Shown in pieces: positions 45,396 to 54,928 of a DNA stretch of 64,000 nucleotides. Positions within the stretch are counted from its first letter, which is position 1; each line of letters opens with the position of its first letter. The translations under genes were made by a program, and so were the position numbers. Where the stretch lies: NCBI GenBank assembly GCA_963675035.1, contig OY776114.1:147811161-147875160 (forward strand), read 5' to 3'. The notes beneath the pieces are model-generated. The model did not search any database. It saw only the letters and a list, made by a program, of their open reading frames with translations, and was not told where the DNA came from. Source of the stretch: Allygus modestus (Eukaryota; Arthropoda; Insecta; Hemiptera; Cicadellidae).

Positions 45396-46270
45396 CTTCG
45401 AGCCTTTATCGTATGTTAGTTCGTTAACAAAATAACTTGTACATTAACACGACGATCACTTTTCTTGCTTAAGTCACGATGTGCATTATGGCGTACGGGA
45501 CGATTGGTAATAACAGCGTTTAAAGTAAACTGTGCACATTCGTTGTGATACGTCTTGTCACAGCAGGTTAGATTTCACATTCTCACATTCAACATCAATT
45601 ACAATTGTAGACGTTATCTCATTTCATCTGTTGTGATTTAAGTCCACGTTAACCGTTGTACATCCTCACGCGGCTCGTAAGTGTAATGAGTATTTAGTAT
45701 GACAATAAACTTCTCGAATGTTAGTACGTTAAATCGTAGCTTGTTCATTGACGCATCGATCCCTATTCTTGTTTCAGTCTCAATATGCATTATGGCGTAC
45801 GTGCCAGATGGTACTAACAACGCTTGAAATAAACTGCACACATGTGTTGCGATACATCCAAACACAACAAGTTAGATGCATCATTCTAACATTCAGCATC
45901 AATTGAAATGTTATGCGTGGTATCATTTCATCTGGTGTAATTTGAGGGAATAACTCGACTACGAACCTTTATCGTATGTTAGTTCATTAACAACGTAACT
46001 TGTACATTGACGCATCGATCACTTTTCATGCTTAAGTCACAATGTGCATTATGTTGTATGTGACGACTGGTAATAGCAATGCTTGAAGTAAACTGAGCAC
46101 ATGTGTTGCGATACGTCTTGTCACAGCAGGTTATATTGCTCATTTCCCCATTCAACATCAATTTCAATTGTATGCGTAATCTCATTTCATCGGTTGTAAT
46201 TCAAGTCCGCGTTAACTGTTGTACATCCTCACGCGGTTCGTAAGTGTAACGAGTATTTAGTTTTACATTA
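45390..46270 (-). pseudogene. Decayed tandem copies of the 42713-type segment (left inner arm)
   Basis: Read on the minus strand, three degenerate copies follow each other, each with GATGAAATGAGAT-like, CTGCTGTGACAAGACGTATC-like and CAGTTTACTTCAAGC-like blocks, then CGTACGCCATAATGCACAT and a GATCGATGCGTCAATG-type end. Two are also preceded by the CGAGCCGCGTGAGGATGTAC block. They correspond to about 42750-42960 of the same arm but in inverted orientation. Stops and indels break all frames except short stretches. A partial fourth copy lies near 44940-45030. Mirror at 47495-48375. Confidence 0.7.
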
Positions 46271-46825
46271 AACTTCTCGTATGTCAATCCCAAGTATTCG
46301 GTGTTTCAAGAAGTTTGCCTTTCCCTCAAGAATTGTCACTAGCATTATAACATACGCGTTTAATAACCAGATCGCACTTGTAATATTTTTGTATATCGAT
46401 AAAAATTCCAAGTAATCGAGGTTTGAAGAAGTTCGCACATTGATAAAAAAAAAAATCCAAGTAAACGATGTTTGAAGACGTTTGAGTTTTCACCATCACA
46501 CAAGTTCCAATCTTGAGTAATGTCAACCCAAGAAAATGAAAGCTAACAGCATCACGTAGTTGTGTTAAGTTGCGATAGGTATAGTTAGGTTTATTAAGAC
46601 TGTGTCCAGTTAGAAAGGGGAAACATGGAGAGACTTATCTCATCGTTAGGTTACGATATCCAGTGTAAAGTTAGGTCCCTGCATAGAAATAGGAAACGTA
46701 GGCAGTTGTATCTCATCCTTAGGTTATGTTATGCTCTGTTAAGTTAAGTTTGTGCTTATAGATAGGAAATATTGTCAGGAGTATCTCGTCGTTAGGTTAA
46801 GTCATGCTCTGTTAAGTTAGGTTTG
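46271..46825. other. Inner arm, non-coding (left)
   Basis: Holds short degenerate repeats such as CCAAGTANNCGANGTTTGAAGA (near 46408 and 46457) and three diverged units with GGTTA(C/A)G, GTTAAGTTAG and TATCTCATC-like text (46560-46830). A run of 11 A at 46445-46455 faces 10 T in the right arm, the one indel I could place between the arms there. No gene is seen. Confidence 0.55.
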
Positions 46826-46940
46826 TTGTTGATTATAAAAAAAAAATCTGTGCATTAATGTCGGCGCGCGCAATTTAATGGTTATAATCATAATGCGCGC
46901 GCCGACATTAATGCACAGATTTTTTTTTTATAATCAACAA
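46826..46940. repeat. Centre of the palindrome: GC-rich arm ends and 21-bp spacer
   Basis: The arms end in TCGGCGCGCGCA (46861-46872) and TGCGCGCGCCGA (46894-46905). The non-symmetric 21-bp spacer between them is AT-rich. Directly outside, AATGTCGGCG and a run of A/T with ATCTGTGCATT are symmetric. This GC-rich clamp around a short AT loop would let a single strand fold into a closed hairpin. Confidence 0.9.
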
Positions 46941-47494
46941 CAAACCTAACTTAACAGAGCATGACTTAACCTAACGACGAGATACTCCTGACAATATTTC
47001 CTATCTATAAGCACAAACTTAACTTAACAGAGCATAACATAACCTAAGGATGAGATACAACTGCCTACGTTTCCTATTTCTATGCAGGGACCTAACTTTA
47101 CACTGGATATCGTAACCTAACGATGAGATAAGTCTCTCCATGTTTCCCCTTTCTAACTGGACACAGTCTTAATAAACCTAACTATACCTATCGCAACTTA
47201 ACACAACTACGTGATGCTGTTAGCTTTCATTTTCTTGGGTTGACATTACTCAAGATTGGAACTTGTGTGATGGTGAAAACTCAAACGTCTTCAAACATCG
47301 TTTACTTGGATTTTTTTTTTATCAATGTGCGAACTTCTTCAAACCTCGATTACTTGGAATTTTTATCGATATACAAAAATATTACAAGTGCGATCTGGTT
47401 ATTAAACGCGTATGTTATAATGCTAGTGACAATTCTTGAGGGAAAGGCAAACTTCTTGAAACACCGAATACTTGGGATTGACATACGAGAAGTT
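46941..47494. other. Inner arm, non-coding (right)
   Basis: Mirror of 46271-46825. The 85-aa frame at 47240-47497 differs from its left-arm counterpart (66 aa) only because of the one-base difference in the poly-T run, which argues that neither frame is a real gene. Confidence 0.55.
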
Positions 47495-48375
47495 TAATGT
47501 AAAACTAAATACTCGTTACACTTACGAACCGCGTGAGGATGTACAACAGTTAACGCGGACTTGAATTACAACCGATGAAATGAGATTACGCATACAATTG
47601 AAATTGATGTTGAATGGGGAAATGAGCAATATAACCTGCTGTGACAAGACGTATCGCAACACATGTGCTCAGTTTACTTCAAGCATTGCTATTACCAGTC
47701 GTCACATACAACATAATGCACATTGTGACTTAAGCATGAAAAGTGATCGATGCGTCAATGTACAAGTTACGTTGTTAATGAACTAACATACGATAAAGGT
47801 TCGTAGTCGAGTTATTCCCTCAAATTACACCAGATGAAATGATACCACGCATAACATTTCAATTGATGCTGAATGTTAGAATGATGCATCTAACTTGTTG
47901 TGTTTGGATGTATCGCAACACATGTGTGCAGTTTATTTCAAGCGTTGTTAGTACCATCTGGCACGTACGCCATAATGCATATTGAGACTGAAACAAGAAT
48001 AGGGATCGATGCGTCAATGAACAAGCTACGATTTAACGTACTAACATTCGAGAAGTTTATTGTCATACTAAATACTCATTACACTTACGAGCCGCGTGAG
48101 GATGTACAACGGTTAACGTGGACTTAAATCACAACAGATGAAATGAGATAACGTCTACAATTGTAATTGATGTTGAATGTGAGAATGTGAAATCTAACCT
48201 GCTGTGACAAGACGTATCACAACGAATGTGCACAGTTTACTTTAAACGCTGTTATTACCAATCGTCCCGTACGCCATAATGCACATCGTGACTTAAGCAA
48301 GAAAAGTGATCGTCGTGTTAATGTACAAGTTATTTTGTTAACGAACTAACATACGATAAAGGCTCGAAGTCAAGT
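47495..48375 (+). pseudogene. Decayed tandem copies of the 42713-type segment (right inner arm)
   Basis: Mirror of 45390-46270, here on the plus strand: copy a at about 47495-47790, copy b about 47827-48060, copy c about 48061-48375. In the frame reading QDVSQ...VYFK the codons differ synonymously from the intact gene (GAC/GAT, GTA/GTG, TCG/TCA, CAA/CAG), a trace of past selection on that frame. Confidence 0.7.
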
Positions 48376-48734
48376 TATTCAGGCAACACTGCTTCTTTAG
48401 AGGTCTGTTCAGACAAAATTTGAATCATGGTCTGGATCTCCTTACACAATATATATATATATATATATATACATATAATTTTCTAGTTTAAACTCCGAGG
48501 TAATTTGATCTAGTTTCTGTTATTTGTTAGTGGCTTTGTAAAGGATTGCAAAGACTGAAGTTTCCCGTTTCTAAGTTTGTTGACTTGTATTGTTCACTAA
48601 CTTGTGCTAGAAGTGCTTTTTTTTATGATTAACGCAGCTCAAGATTTGAGCAACCTCTGTAACTATGAACCTAGGGTTGTTACTACTGTCATACAGAGCA
48701 GCTCCTATCTGGTTATTAAATACATAGGCGATGA
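48370..48734 (-). pseudogene. Decayed second BRO copy (right inner arm)
   Basis: Exact mirror of 45031-45395, with the same deletions, stops and inserted (AT)n tract. It ends with TTCAGGCAACACTGC on the plus strand, matching the intact gene near 51636. Confidence 0.7.
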
Positions 48735-49010
48735 AGATCGCTGTTAGTACCAGTTGTCACGTACAAGATAATGCACATTGCGGAAGAATAAAGAAGAGTG
48801 ATCGATGTGTCGATGACCACTACTACTACTAGTACTACTGTTGCTACTATCGATATCGATGTGGTATAATGCATGCCTGCACTCACAGAGATTGGCAACT
48901 GTTTGGTATATGCGGATTTACCAACGTCATCTAAATTAATCAACATCGCGATCTAAATGTGGACTTTGTCGGTTAAATCATAATCAGTCGGCAACTAACA
49001 CTCATACAAG

Positions 49011-49616
49011 ATGGATTGTTTACGCAGAGTACCTCGTAAAAATGTAGCATCTCCCATTATTTTGGATTTTCAATGTTTCAAGGACAGCAATAGCGATTAT
49101 ATTCTGAAGGAAGTGTGTGACTTGGAATTGGCCAGTGGAACACTGCTAATGCATCATATCGCCAAATCACCATTCAGTCGAGATTTCCTATCACAAGAGA
49201 AACTACGTGAACGCTATTGGCTCACAAAACACTGTCACGGATTGGAATGGGCTCAAGGTGATATCTGGTATCATGAGCTAGAGGAAAAGTTACGTGCATG
49301 TATCGTCAAACGACCGATTGTCTATGTCAAAGGTACTGAGAAAATAGAGTTTGTACGATGCAATTTCATCACGGATCACTGTGCTACTAATGTCATTGAT
49401 ATCAGCAATATTGGTTGCGGATCACTATCGTCAATCAACAGTCTACTATCAACAAACGCAGTGCGATGTCACCATCACAAGACAGCTCACACACGATGCG
49501 CTCTAACCAATTGTATAGCATTACGCGGTTGGTTACATCTATGTACAAATATCGATGATTCTGATGATGACGCTGATGAGCTAAACACCTCACAGTTACC
49601 ATACTCACGCTCTTAA
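49011..49616 (+). CDS. 201-aa element-associated protein, possible nuclease fold (right arm)
   Basis: Identical in translation to 44149-44754. ATG at 49011, stop at 49616. Motifs IILDFQCFKD, HCHGLEW, VYVKGTEK and CHHHKTAHTRCAL are intact. A GAAATAAATAACAC segment about 40 bp after the stop contains a polyadenylation-type AATAAA. It is convergent with the frameshifted gene at 49748-50136. The two arms therefore provide two complete copies in opposite orientation. Function and activity remain uncertain for the reasons given for the left copy. Confidence 0.65.
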   Translation: MDCLRRVPRKNVASPIILDFQCFKDSNSDYILKEVCDLELASGTLLMHHIAKSPFSRDFLSQEKLRERYWLTKHCHGLEWAQGDIWYHELEEKLRACIVKRPIVYVKGTEKIEFVRCNFITDHCATNVIDISNIGCGSLSSINSLLSTNAVRCHHHKTAHTRCALTNCIALRGWLHLCTNIDDSDDDADELNTSQLPYSRS

Positions 49617-49747
49617 ACTTACTACTAAAGGACATTTTTGGGGTTAAGTGAAATAAATAACACAGTGGTTATGTTCTGAACGTGGCTATAAGTATTGACT
49701 ACGAACACTAATTTACAAATGTGTTTACATAATCTTCAAGTTTTGCT

Positions 49748-50136
49748 TTACATAAACTCCAAAGGTGTGAATCTGCTATTGGCACCCCTCGGGCTGCGCT
49801 TCACCAAGCGATGGCGTTCTCCAAACCCGCCGTTGTAGCGCTCGATGTCGGTGTTGCTCAGGACCTCGTTGAAGCGCCTAGGCAGGTAGACTCGTAGAAA
49901 GAAGTTGTCCCCGACCTGCTCCTCCAGGATCACGATGATCGTCTCGCCAAAGGGTGTGGTGGCTCGCTCCATCGCAGTGATGAGATAGCCGCATTCCTCT
50001 CGGAGATCGGCTATCCTGGTCTACACCAGGAGCGGGAGTCAGACTTGCAGTTGTTGAGGATAGCTCTCAGGTCCACGGTTGCTGCAGTGTCGTTCACGCT
50101 CGGAAACTCTGACATGAAAGTGCTTCTGCTCGACAT
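49748..50136 (-). pseudogene. Small VYLPRRF-family protein, frameshifted (right arm)
   Basis: Mirror of 43629-44017 with the same break between the MSSRSTF... start and the VYLPRRF part. The internal ATG corresponds to 49972. The shared break means the damage, or a real frame-change signal, existed before the palindrome formed. Confidence 0.55.
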
Positions 50137-50149
50137 CTCTAGTAGTAGT

Positions 50150-50167
50150 TGGCCGGGCGCAGGTGTT

Positions 50168-50199
<32 letters not shown>

Positions 50200-50251
50200 C
50201 CCGACGCGTCGCCCTCCTGTCTGGGAATGCGGATGCTCTAATTGACTGCTG
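50150..50251. repeat. Intergenic palindrome module, copy 3, with (CA)n (right arm)
   Basis: Mirror of 43514-43615: GCAGGTGTTCACAC, a (CA)n tract, the palindrome CGACGCGTCG (50202-50211) and CCTGTCTGGGAATGCGGATG. Confidence 0.75.
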
Positions 50252-50774
50252 GCGACACTCGTTGTTTCTTCCTCACAGCTCGCTTCTTCGACGTTGGTTG
50301 CGAAACTGCACTGCGTTGTGTAACAGTTTGAGTTAAGCCTGTAATTTTCGGTACTCCTGTTGATTTATCGATCCACATGTTTTCCACTTTATCAACTACT
50401 TGTTTAACACTTTGGTGCATTTCACCATCTTTGTCCAAAAATAAACCGCACATGAACACCATATCTGTACCATCGTACATTTCCATTTTCAATAACATTT
50501 GTCCTTTGTTTCCCGGGTTTTGAACAGCAAAAGTATTCCCATCCTCCATCCATGACGCTATGGGACAATCATCTGTTGGTTTTGGTACCCATCCTGGTTT
50601 CTTCGTTTCCACTTCGATGGGAGTTGGCCTCCTTCGTCTCTTGCAGGCAGTGATCGGTTTTACAGATGACGCCTGAGGTGATGTCAATGTCTGATCACTA
50701 GCATTATTGTTCATAACCTCAATCTCCTGAATAAACGATTTGATATAGTCGTCCGCAGAAGCGTAAGCGTCCAT
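50238..50774 (-). CDS. 178-aa basic protein of unknown function (right arm)
   Basis: Identical to the product of 42991-43527. The KRRRRPTPIE and KKRAVRKKQR basic motifs and the central hydrophobic region are unchanged. ATG at 50774; the frame is open upstream to about 50900 without ATG. It is followed at its 3' end by the palindrome module. Function unknown. Confidence 0.6.
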   Translation of the reverse strand: MDAYASADDYIKSFIQEIEVMNNNASDQTLTSPQASSVKPITACKRRRRPTPIEVETKKPGWVPKPTDDCPIASWMEDGNTFAVQNPGNKGQMLLKMEMYDGTDMVFMCGLFLDKDGEMHQSVKQVVDKVENMWIDKSTGVPKITGLTQTVTQRSAVSQPTSKKRAVRKKQRVSPAVN

Positions 50775-50806
50775 GTTCACGTCCTTACCGTGTGACTTCA
50801 ACCGTA

Positions 50807-51052
50807 CTACGGACTGGTGGTGCGTCTGCTCACCCTTGAAGTAAACTGTATGCACTCGCTGTGACACATCTTGTTGCAATAGGTTAGATGTTTGATTTTT
50901 TCACCCAACATTAGTTCCAACGGTCTGCGGAATCTCATTTCATCTATTGCGATTTGAGTCCACGTTAGTTGTTGTACATCCTCACAGGGCTCATAAGTGT
51001 ACTGTGTATTTAGCTCCTCGATAAATTTAACAGTCTGTTTTGTTTTCTTCAT
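50807..51052 (-). CDS. 81-aa ORF with decayed relatives (right arm)
   Basis: Mirror of 42713-42958 with identical translation. It overlaps its neighbours on both sides in other frames. Independent gene status is unproven. Confidence 0.4.
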   Translation of the reverse strand: MKKTKQTVKFIEELNTQYTYEPCEDVQQLTWTQIAIDEMRFRRPLELMLGEKIKHLTYCNKMCHSECIQFTSRVSRRTTSP

Positions 51053-51254
51053 AGTTATATTCTTTCACATGATATTCAATATTTTTGTTTTCTTCATAAG
51101 TATGCTGTTTCATATGATATTTTCTCTCAAACACATCTCTCGCTCTATCCAACACTAACTTGATTGCGAGCCTTTCTCGGATGTTGTTACGTTTATAACG
51201 TATTTTGGCCATTGATATGGTGATTACTTTTCTTGCGTCATCCGCACTGGTCAT
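51027..51254 (-). CDS. 75-aa basic ORF (right arm)
   Basis: Mirror of 42511-42738 with identical translation, starting MTSADDARKV. It lies 72 bp downstream of the BRO stop on the same strand. Confidence 0.4.
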   Translation of the reverse strand: MTSADDARKVITISMAKIRYKRNNIRERLAIKLVLDRARDVFERKYHMKQHTYEENKNIEYHVKEYNYEENKTDC

Positions 51255-51326
51255 CTTTGGAGCACGTATCGACTGTTACTACCTGACTAGCGTCGAAGGT
51301 TCTGGAACGAGTCCACAAGCGCAGAC

Positions 51327-52157
51327 CTATGCATTGTCAAAGATATGTTCAACTATATTAATGAAATTGTGCGAGGTTAGGATGTTGTTGTATCTGCAGT
51401 CAATGTGCATGCCGTAACTCTTCATCACTTCCTTAGCCTTATTCACTATGTTTATGCCGTTGGGGACATTTTCTCTACAATAGCACATTGTAAATCCTTC
51501 TTCCTTTGCTTTTTTCAAGGCTTGTTTGAAATTCCTCTTCTGTGTTCGAATGCACTTGTATTCACAAACTCCGTACTGCTTTAGAAGGGTTTCCCTAATC
51601 ATCACACAAAATATATGCTTCAGATTTACATCTTCAGGCAACACTGCCACTTTAGGTGTCTGTTCGATCAGCGTTTGATTCATGGATTGGTTTTTCATAC
51701 ACAATATATCATTTGTAGTTTTAAACTCGGAATTTGTTTGATCTAGCTTTCGGTTATTTGTTAGCGACTTTGTAAGTGATTGTAGCAGCCGTTGGTTCTC
51801 GTTTATAAGTCTCTGCTGTCCATTTTTTCTAATGGATGGCAAAACTTCTTCAAAGATCCAATCTTGAAACTTCTCGGCAATGGGCATTTTAGATTTCATA
51901 AGTAACGAATATAATCCCGGCTCGTTAAGAAAGATTGAATGTTTCTCGTTATAGGTTAGGGGGAGATTTTCGCTCCCCCATACTTCAGGAATTGTTTTGC
52001 GATATTTTTCTCTAACATGTACTCTGATTGCTTCTTTAGGGTTAGCGTAGCCCAATATTGTAGCTACATCCTTAGCTTTGAACCATGGATTATCGCTGCT
52101 GTCAAACAGTACAGACAAAGGCTGATCATTAAACACATAGGCGGTTAAGTGGTTCAT
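51327..52157 (-). CDS. bro: BRO protein (Bro-N domain), right arm
   Basis: Identical in translation to 41608-42438: 276 aa with an N-terminal Bro-N domain (WFKAKDVATILGYANPKEAI, EPGLYSLLMKSK, FQDWIFEEVLPSIR), a polar linker, and a DUF3627-like C-terminal part (IRTQKRNFKQALKK, NGINIVNKAKE). ATG at 52157. The hairpin-encoding stretch lies at 51959-51979. BRO proteins are dispersed among baculoviruses, entomopoxviruses, ascoviruses, iridoviruses and insect transposable elements, so a BRO gene in an element with Polinton-type ends fits a virus-derived origin. Confidence 0.9.
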   Translation of the reverse strand: MNHLTAYVFNDQPLSVLFDSSDNPWFKAKDVATILGYANPKEAIRVHVREKYRKTIPEVWGSENLPLTYNEKHSIFLNEPGLYSLLMKSKMPIAEKFQDWIFEEVLPSIRKNGQQRLINENQRLLQSLTKSLTNNRKLDQTNSEFKTTNDILCMKNQSMNQTLIEQTPKVAVLPEDVNLKHIFCVMIRETLLKQYGVCEYKCIRTQKRNFKQALKKAKEEGFTMCYCRENVPNGINIVNKAKEVMKSYGMHIDCRYNNILTSHNFINIVEHIFDNA

Positions 52158-52244
52158 TTTATAGGTTAGGTCAAAACGTCGGGTGATCACTCTGACAGAA
52201 CGTCACACAGCAACACTATTACACAACTACACACTTCAAACTCC

Positions 52245-52425
52245 CGAACAAGAATGAGACCGTGGGTGTTTGACAACTGGTGTTCTGTTGATTTAATTAC
52301 TAGGGGGAGATTTTCGCTCCCCCTAACACATAATGGGTTAGGGGGGAGATTTTCGCTCCCCCATGCGTCAGGAATTGTTGGAGACTAGAACAAGAATGAG
52401 CCCGTGGGTGTTTGACAACTGGTGA
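52245..52425. promoter_or_regulatory. BRO upstream region with hairpins (right arm)
   Basis: Mirror of 41340-41520: two GGGGGAG/CTCCCCC hairpins between two copies of the GTGTTTGACAACTGGTG block. Confidence 0.5.
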
Positions 52426-52479
52426 TTTATTGCTCGGAATTCGACGCGGGTGGTCTATAATTATGGGTTCCTGCAAGGG

Positions 52480-52610
52480 TCGGTCGCCCTCCTGTCGGGT
52501 ATCCAATTACAGCATCCGCATTCCCAGACAGGTCTCAACGCGTTGGTTTTTTTTGTGTGAACACCTGCCTTAGATTAGAGTACTTGAAGGGGGGTGTATC
52601 GATACAACCC
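52480..52610. repeat. Intergenic palindrome module, copy 2 (right arm)
   Basis: Mirror of 41155-41285, with core CAACGCGTTG at 52536-52545 and the GTATCGATAC palindrome near 52596. Confidence 0.75.
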
Positions 52611-52634
52611 CCTTTGCTGATGTTTTGTTCTATT

Positions 52635-52728
52635 GTTCTATTGCTCGGAATTCGACGCGGGTGGTCTATAATTATGGGTTCCTGCAAGGGTCTGGCGCCA
52701 TCAGTCAATTAGAGCATCCGCATTCCCA
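52635..52728. repeat. Duplicated intergenic segment, copy 1 (right arm)
   Basis: Mirror of 41037-41130. The related second copy lies at about 52425-52522. Confidence 0.75.
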
Positions 52729-52790
52729 GGTGGGATTGTGACATCACAGTCGTCGAGTTGGAGGATGTATGTGTTGCAGCGGAAACGACA

Positions 52791-53060
52791 ATGAATAGCA
52801 ATAATAAGAAGAGACCGTTTGACGATGAAGATGATTACTTTGAAGGTGGTGAATTCTACAACCGAAAAGACGACGATGATTGCACCTTGAAGCATTTCCA
52901 TAAGAAGAGGCTATGGCGTATTGTCAAAAGGTTCAAGTACGTTCATGAACCAAAAATGTTTTCAACTACCCAAGATCTTGACGACGTTCTGTACTCCAAA
53001 CAACGGGGAATCAACGGCATGTGGATCCATTGCCCGCTGCTGCATTACCCGCTGGGGTAG
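52791..53060 (+). CDS. 89-aa charged protein of unknown function (right arm)
   Basis: Mirror of 40705-40974 with identical translation. The N-terminus MNSNNKKRPFDDEDDYFEGG is followed by an acidic-then-basic pattern. The stop falls at the edge of the GC-rich minisatellite. The frame is open upstream of the ATG into the shared GCATCCGCATTCCCAGG module. Confidence 0.45.
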   Translation: MNSNNKKRPFDDEDDYFEGGEFYNRKDDDDCTLKHFHKKRLWRIVKRFKYVHEPKMFSTTQDLDDVLYSKQRGINGMWIHCPLLHYPLG

Positions 53061-53636
53061 GGCGCAGCTCCTGCTCCTCCTGCTGGGGTCGGGTGCAGCT
53101 CCTGCTCCTCCTGCTGGGGTAGGGCGCAGCTCCTGCTGGGGTCGGGTGCAGCTCCTGCTCCTCCTGCTGGGGTCGGGCGCAGCTCCTGCTCCTCCTGCTG
53201 GGGTCGGGCGCAGCTCCTGCTCCTCCTGCTGGGGTCGGGCGCAGCTCCTGCTCCTCCTGCTGGGGTCGGACGCAGCTCCTGCTGGGGTAGGGTGCAGCTC
53301 CTGCTCCTCCTGCTGGGGTCGGGCGCAGCTCCTGCTCCTCCTGCTGGGGTCGCGCGCTCCTCCTGCTGGGGTAGGGTGCAGCTCCTGCTCCTCCTGCTGG
53401 GGTCGGGCGCAGCTCCTGCTCCTCCTGCTGGGGTCGCGCGCTCCTCCTGCTGGGGTAGGGTGCAGCTCCTGCTCCTCCTGCTGGGGTCGGGCGCAGCTCC
53501 TGCTCCTCCTGCTGGGGTCGGACGCAGCTCCTGCTGGGGTAGGGTGCAGCTCCTGCTCCTCTTGCTGGGGTCGGGCGCAGCTCCTGCTGGGGTCGGGCGC
53601 AGCTCCTGCTGGGGTCGCGCGCTCCTCCTGCTGGGG
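53050..53636. repeat. GC-rich 31/22-bp minisatellite (right arm)
   Basis: Mirror of 40129-40715. The Leu/Ala/Gly/Ser-rich ORFs at 52921-53808 and 53292-53693 and the Pro/Gln/Arg-rich minus ORFs are by-products of the repeat period. Confidence 0.85.
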
Positions 53637-53744
53637 ACCCAGTTACAGCAACTGCATCCCAGACAGGACCGACCGCGTCGGTCGGTTGTGTGAACAGCTG
53701 CCTTGGTGTAGAGTACTTGAAGGGGGATGTATCGATACACCCCC
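53637..53744. repeat. Intergenic palindrome module, copy 1 (right arm)
   Basis: Mirror of 40021-40128 with GACCGAC-GCG-GTCGGTC at about 53667-53683. Confidence 0.75.
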
Positions 53745-53894
53745 TTTCAAGTGCTCTAACCCAAAGAATTGCAATTATATTCTCATCAAAATTCGCATTC
53801 ACTGGTAGTTTTATTGTCCGCAGGCGTTGATGGGCTAGCTCTGTTGGTTGTAGCGTTACCCTGCTCAACTCTTGTATTAATTATCAAAAGTACG

Positions 53895-54150
53895 TCATGT
53901 GGGTACTCAAAATACTCGGCTTGAAGAGGGGATTCCGAAAATGCATTAAAAAAAAGAGGGTCAAGTTCAAGTTCAAGGTCATCATCAGGTTAGCCCAAAG
54001 TGGTCGATGTGGGTACTCAAAATACTCGGCTTGAAGAGGGGATTCCGAAAATGCAAAGAAAAAAAAAAAGGTCAAAAGTGCGGTGCGGGCCCTTTTTTTT
54101 GTAAACATCATCCAAAGTGTACGATGTGGGTACTCGAATGACTCGGCTTG
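53895..54150. repeat. CAAGCCGAGT repeat, three copies (right arm)
   Basis: Mirror of 39615-39870: three copies of the ATGTGGGTACTC...ACTCGGCTTG block. Confidence 0.75.
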
Positions 54151-54199
54151 ACTAGACGAACAAGAATCTGCAATCAGAATTCAGATCCGACCTATGGTA

Positions 54200-54512
54200 A
54201 CCGATATCCCCCCCCCCCCCCCCCTTAAAGTGTCACAGACGAGACCTCGGGGGGGGGGGGGGGGGGGCTCCTCCTGATTGATGTACCGGGGGGGGGGGGG
54301 GGGGGGGGGGGCTCCTCCTGAAATGAAAAAAAAAAAAAAATTTGCATATTAATTAGGGTAATTAAAAAAAATTTGCATATTAATTAGGGTAATTAAAAAT
54401 TTGCATATTAATTAGGGTAATTAAAAAAAAAATTTGCATACTAATTAGGGGGGGGGGGGGGGGGGGCTCCTCCTGGCTCCTCCTGGTCCAGAACACTCCA
54501 TTTATCCCTACT
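54200..54512. repeat. Subterminal region: octamer repeats and poly-G/C runs (right)
   Basis: Mirror of 39248-39560: four ATTTGCAT octamers (reverse of ATGCAAAT), three long G runs and one C run, GGCTCCTCCT motifs, then the terminal CCATTTATCCCTACT. Homopolymer lengths differ by about five bases in total from the left side. Confidence 0.8.
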
Positions 54513-54518
54513 CTAAAG
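54513..54518 (+). other. Target-site duplication CTAAAG, right
   Basis: Exact copy of 39242-39247, directly after the terminal CCCTACT. Confidence 0.85.
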
Positions 54519-54928
54519 TGATAATTGTGCCTTTCTGCGGATCATAAAAGCCACCTAAAATTGAAGCTGTGCTACAACTATTCCGATTTTAACATTTCGC
54601 TGATAACTAGTTAAACATTGGAGACATAAAAAAATGTGTGAGGCAACAAAAATGTAGGGATTTAAATGACAGCTTATGTTACATTCCTTTTTCTCTGTAC
54701 TAATAGCTGTTGACTTATAAACCATTTAAGTTATAGATTTACTGTAATAAAAAATAAGGAACAAGTCTACCGTGATATTTAACAAGTAATATGTTTCTGT
54801 CCAAGTGTCTGTGTTGAATATACAGAATGTCTGGTTTTAACTGTACCAAACGTTTTTGTGTTGTTTATCACGTCAGAAAAAGGAAATAAGGCAACAAATG
54901 TTTGTCCTATCTTGGCCCGTTTCAAGTC
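54519..54928. other. No gene seen
   Basis: AT-rich host sequence between the palindromic element and a family B fragment. Confidence 0.5.

Larger units (their letters stand above)
39248..54512. mobile_element. Palindromic Polinton/adintovirus-like element
   Basis: The whole ~15.3-kb element is an inverted repeat: left arm 39248-46872, spacer 46873-46893, right arm 46894-54512. Ends are AGTAGGGATAAATGG and CCATTTATCCCTACT with a CTAAAG duplication on both sides. All predicted proteins are identical between arms apart from one frame changed by a poly-A/T length difference, so positions i and 93765-i correspond (93766 near the axis). AG-start ends and a 6-bp duplication point to integrase-mediated insertion as in Polintons. 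The arms carry BRO and other virus-like genes but no polymerase, integrase, ATPase, protease or capsid gene. The most likely reading is a defective fold-back genome mobilised by a full-length relative. Confidence 0.8.

Noticed and set aside
46326..46526. 66-aa ORF in the left inner arm
   Set aside because: The mirror frame at 47240-47497 has a different length because of one base in a poly-A/T run, so the frame is not maintained.
39248..54512. Reading the palindrome purely as an assembly fold-back error
   Set aside because: The symmetry stops exactly at AGTAGGG ends flanked by a 6-bp direct repeat, which an artefact would not produce; still listed as something to verify.
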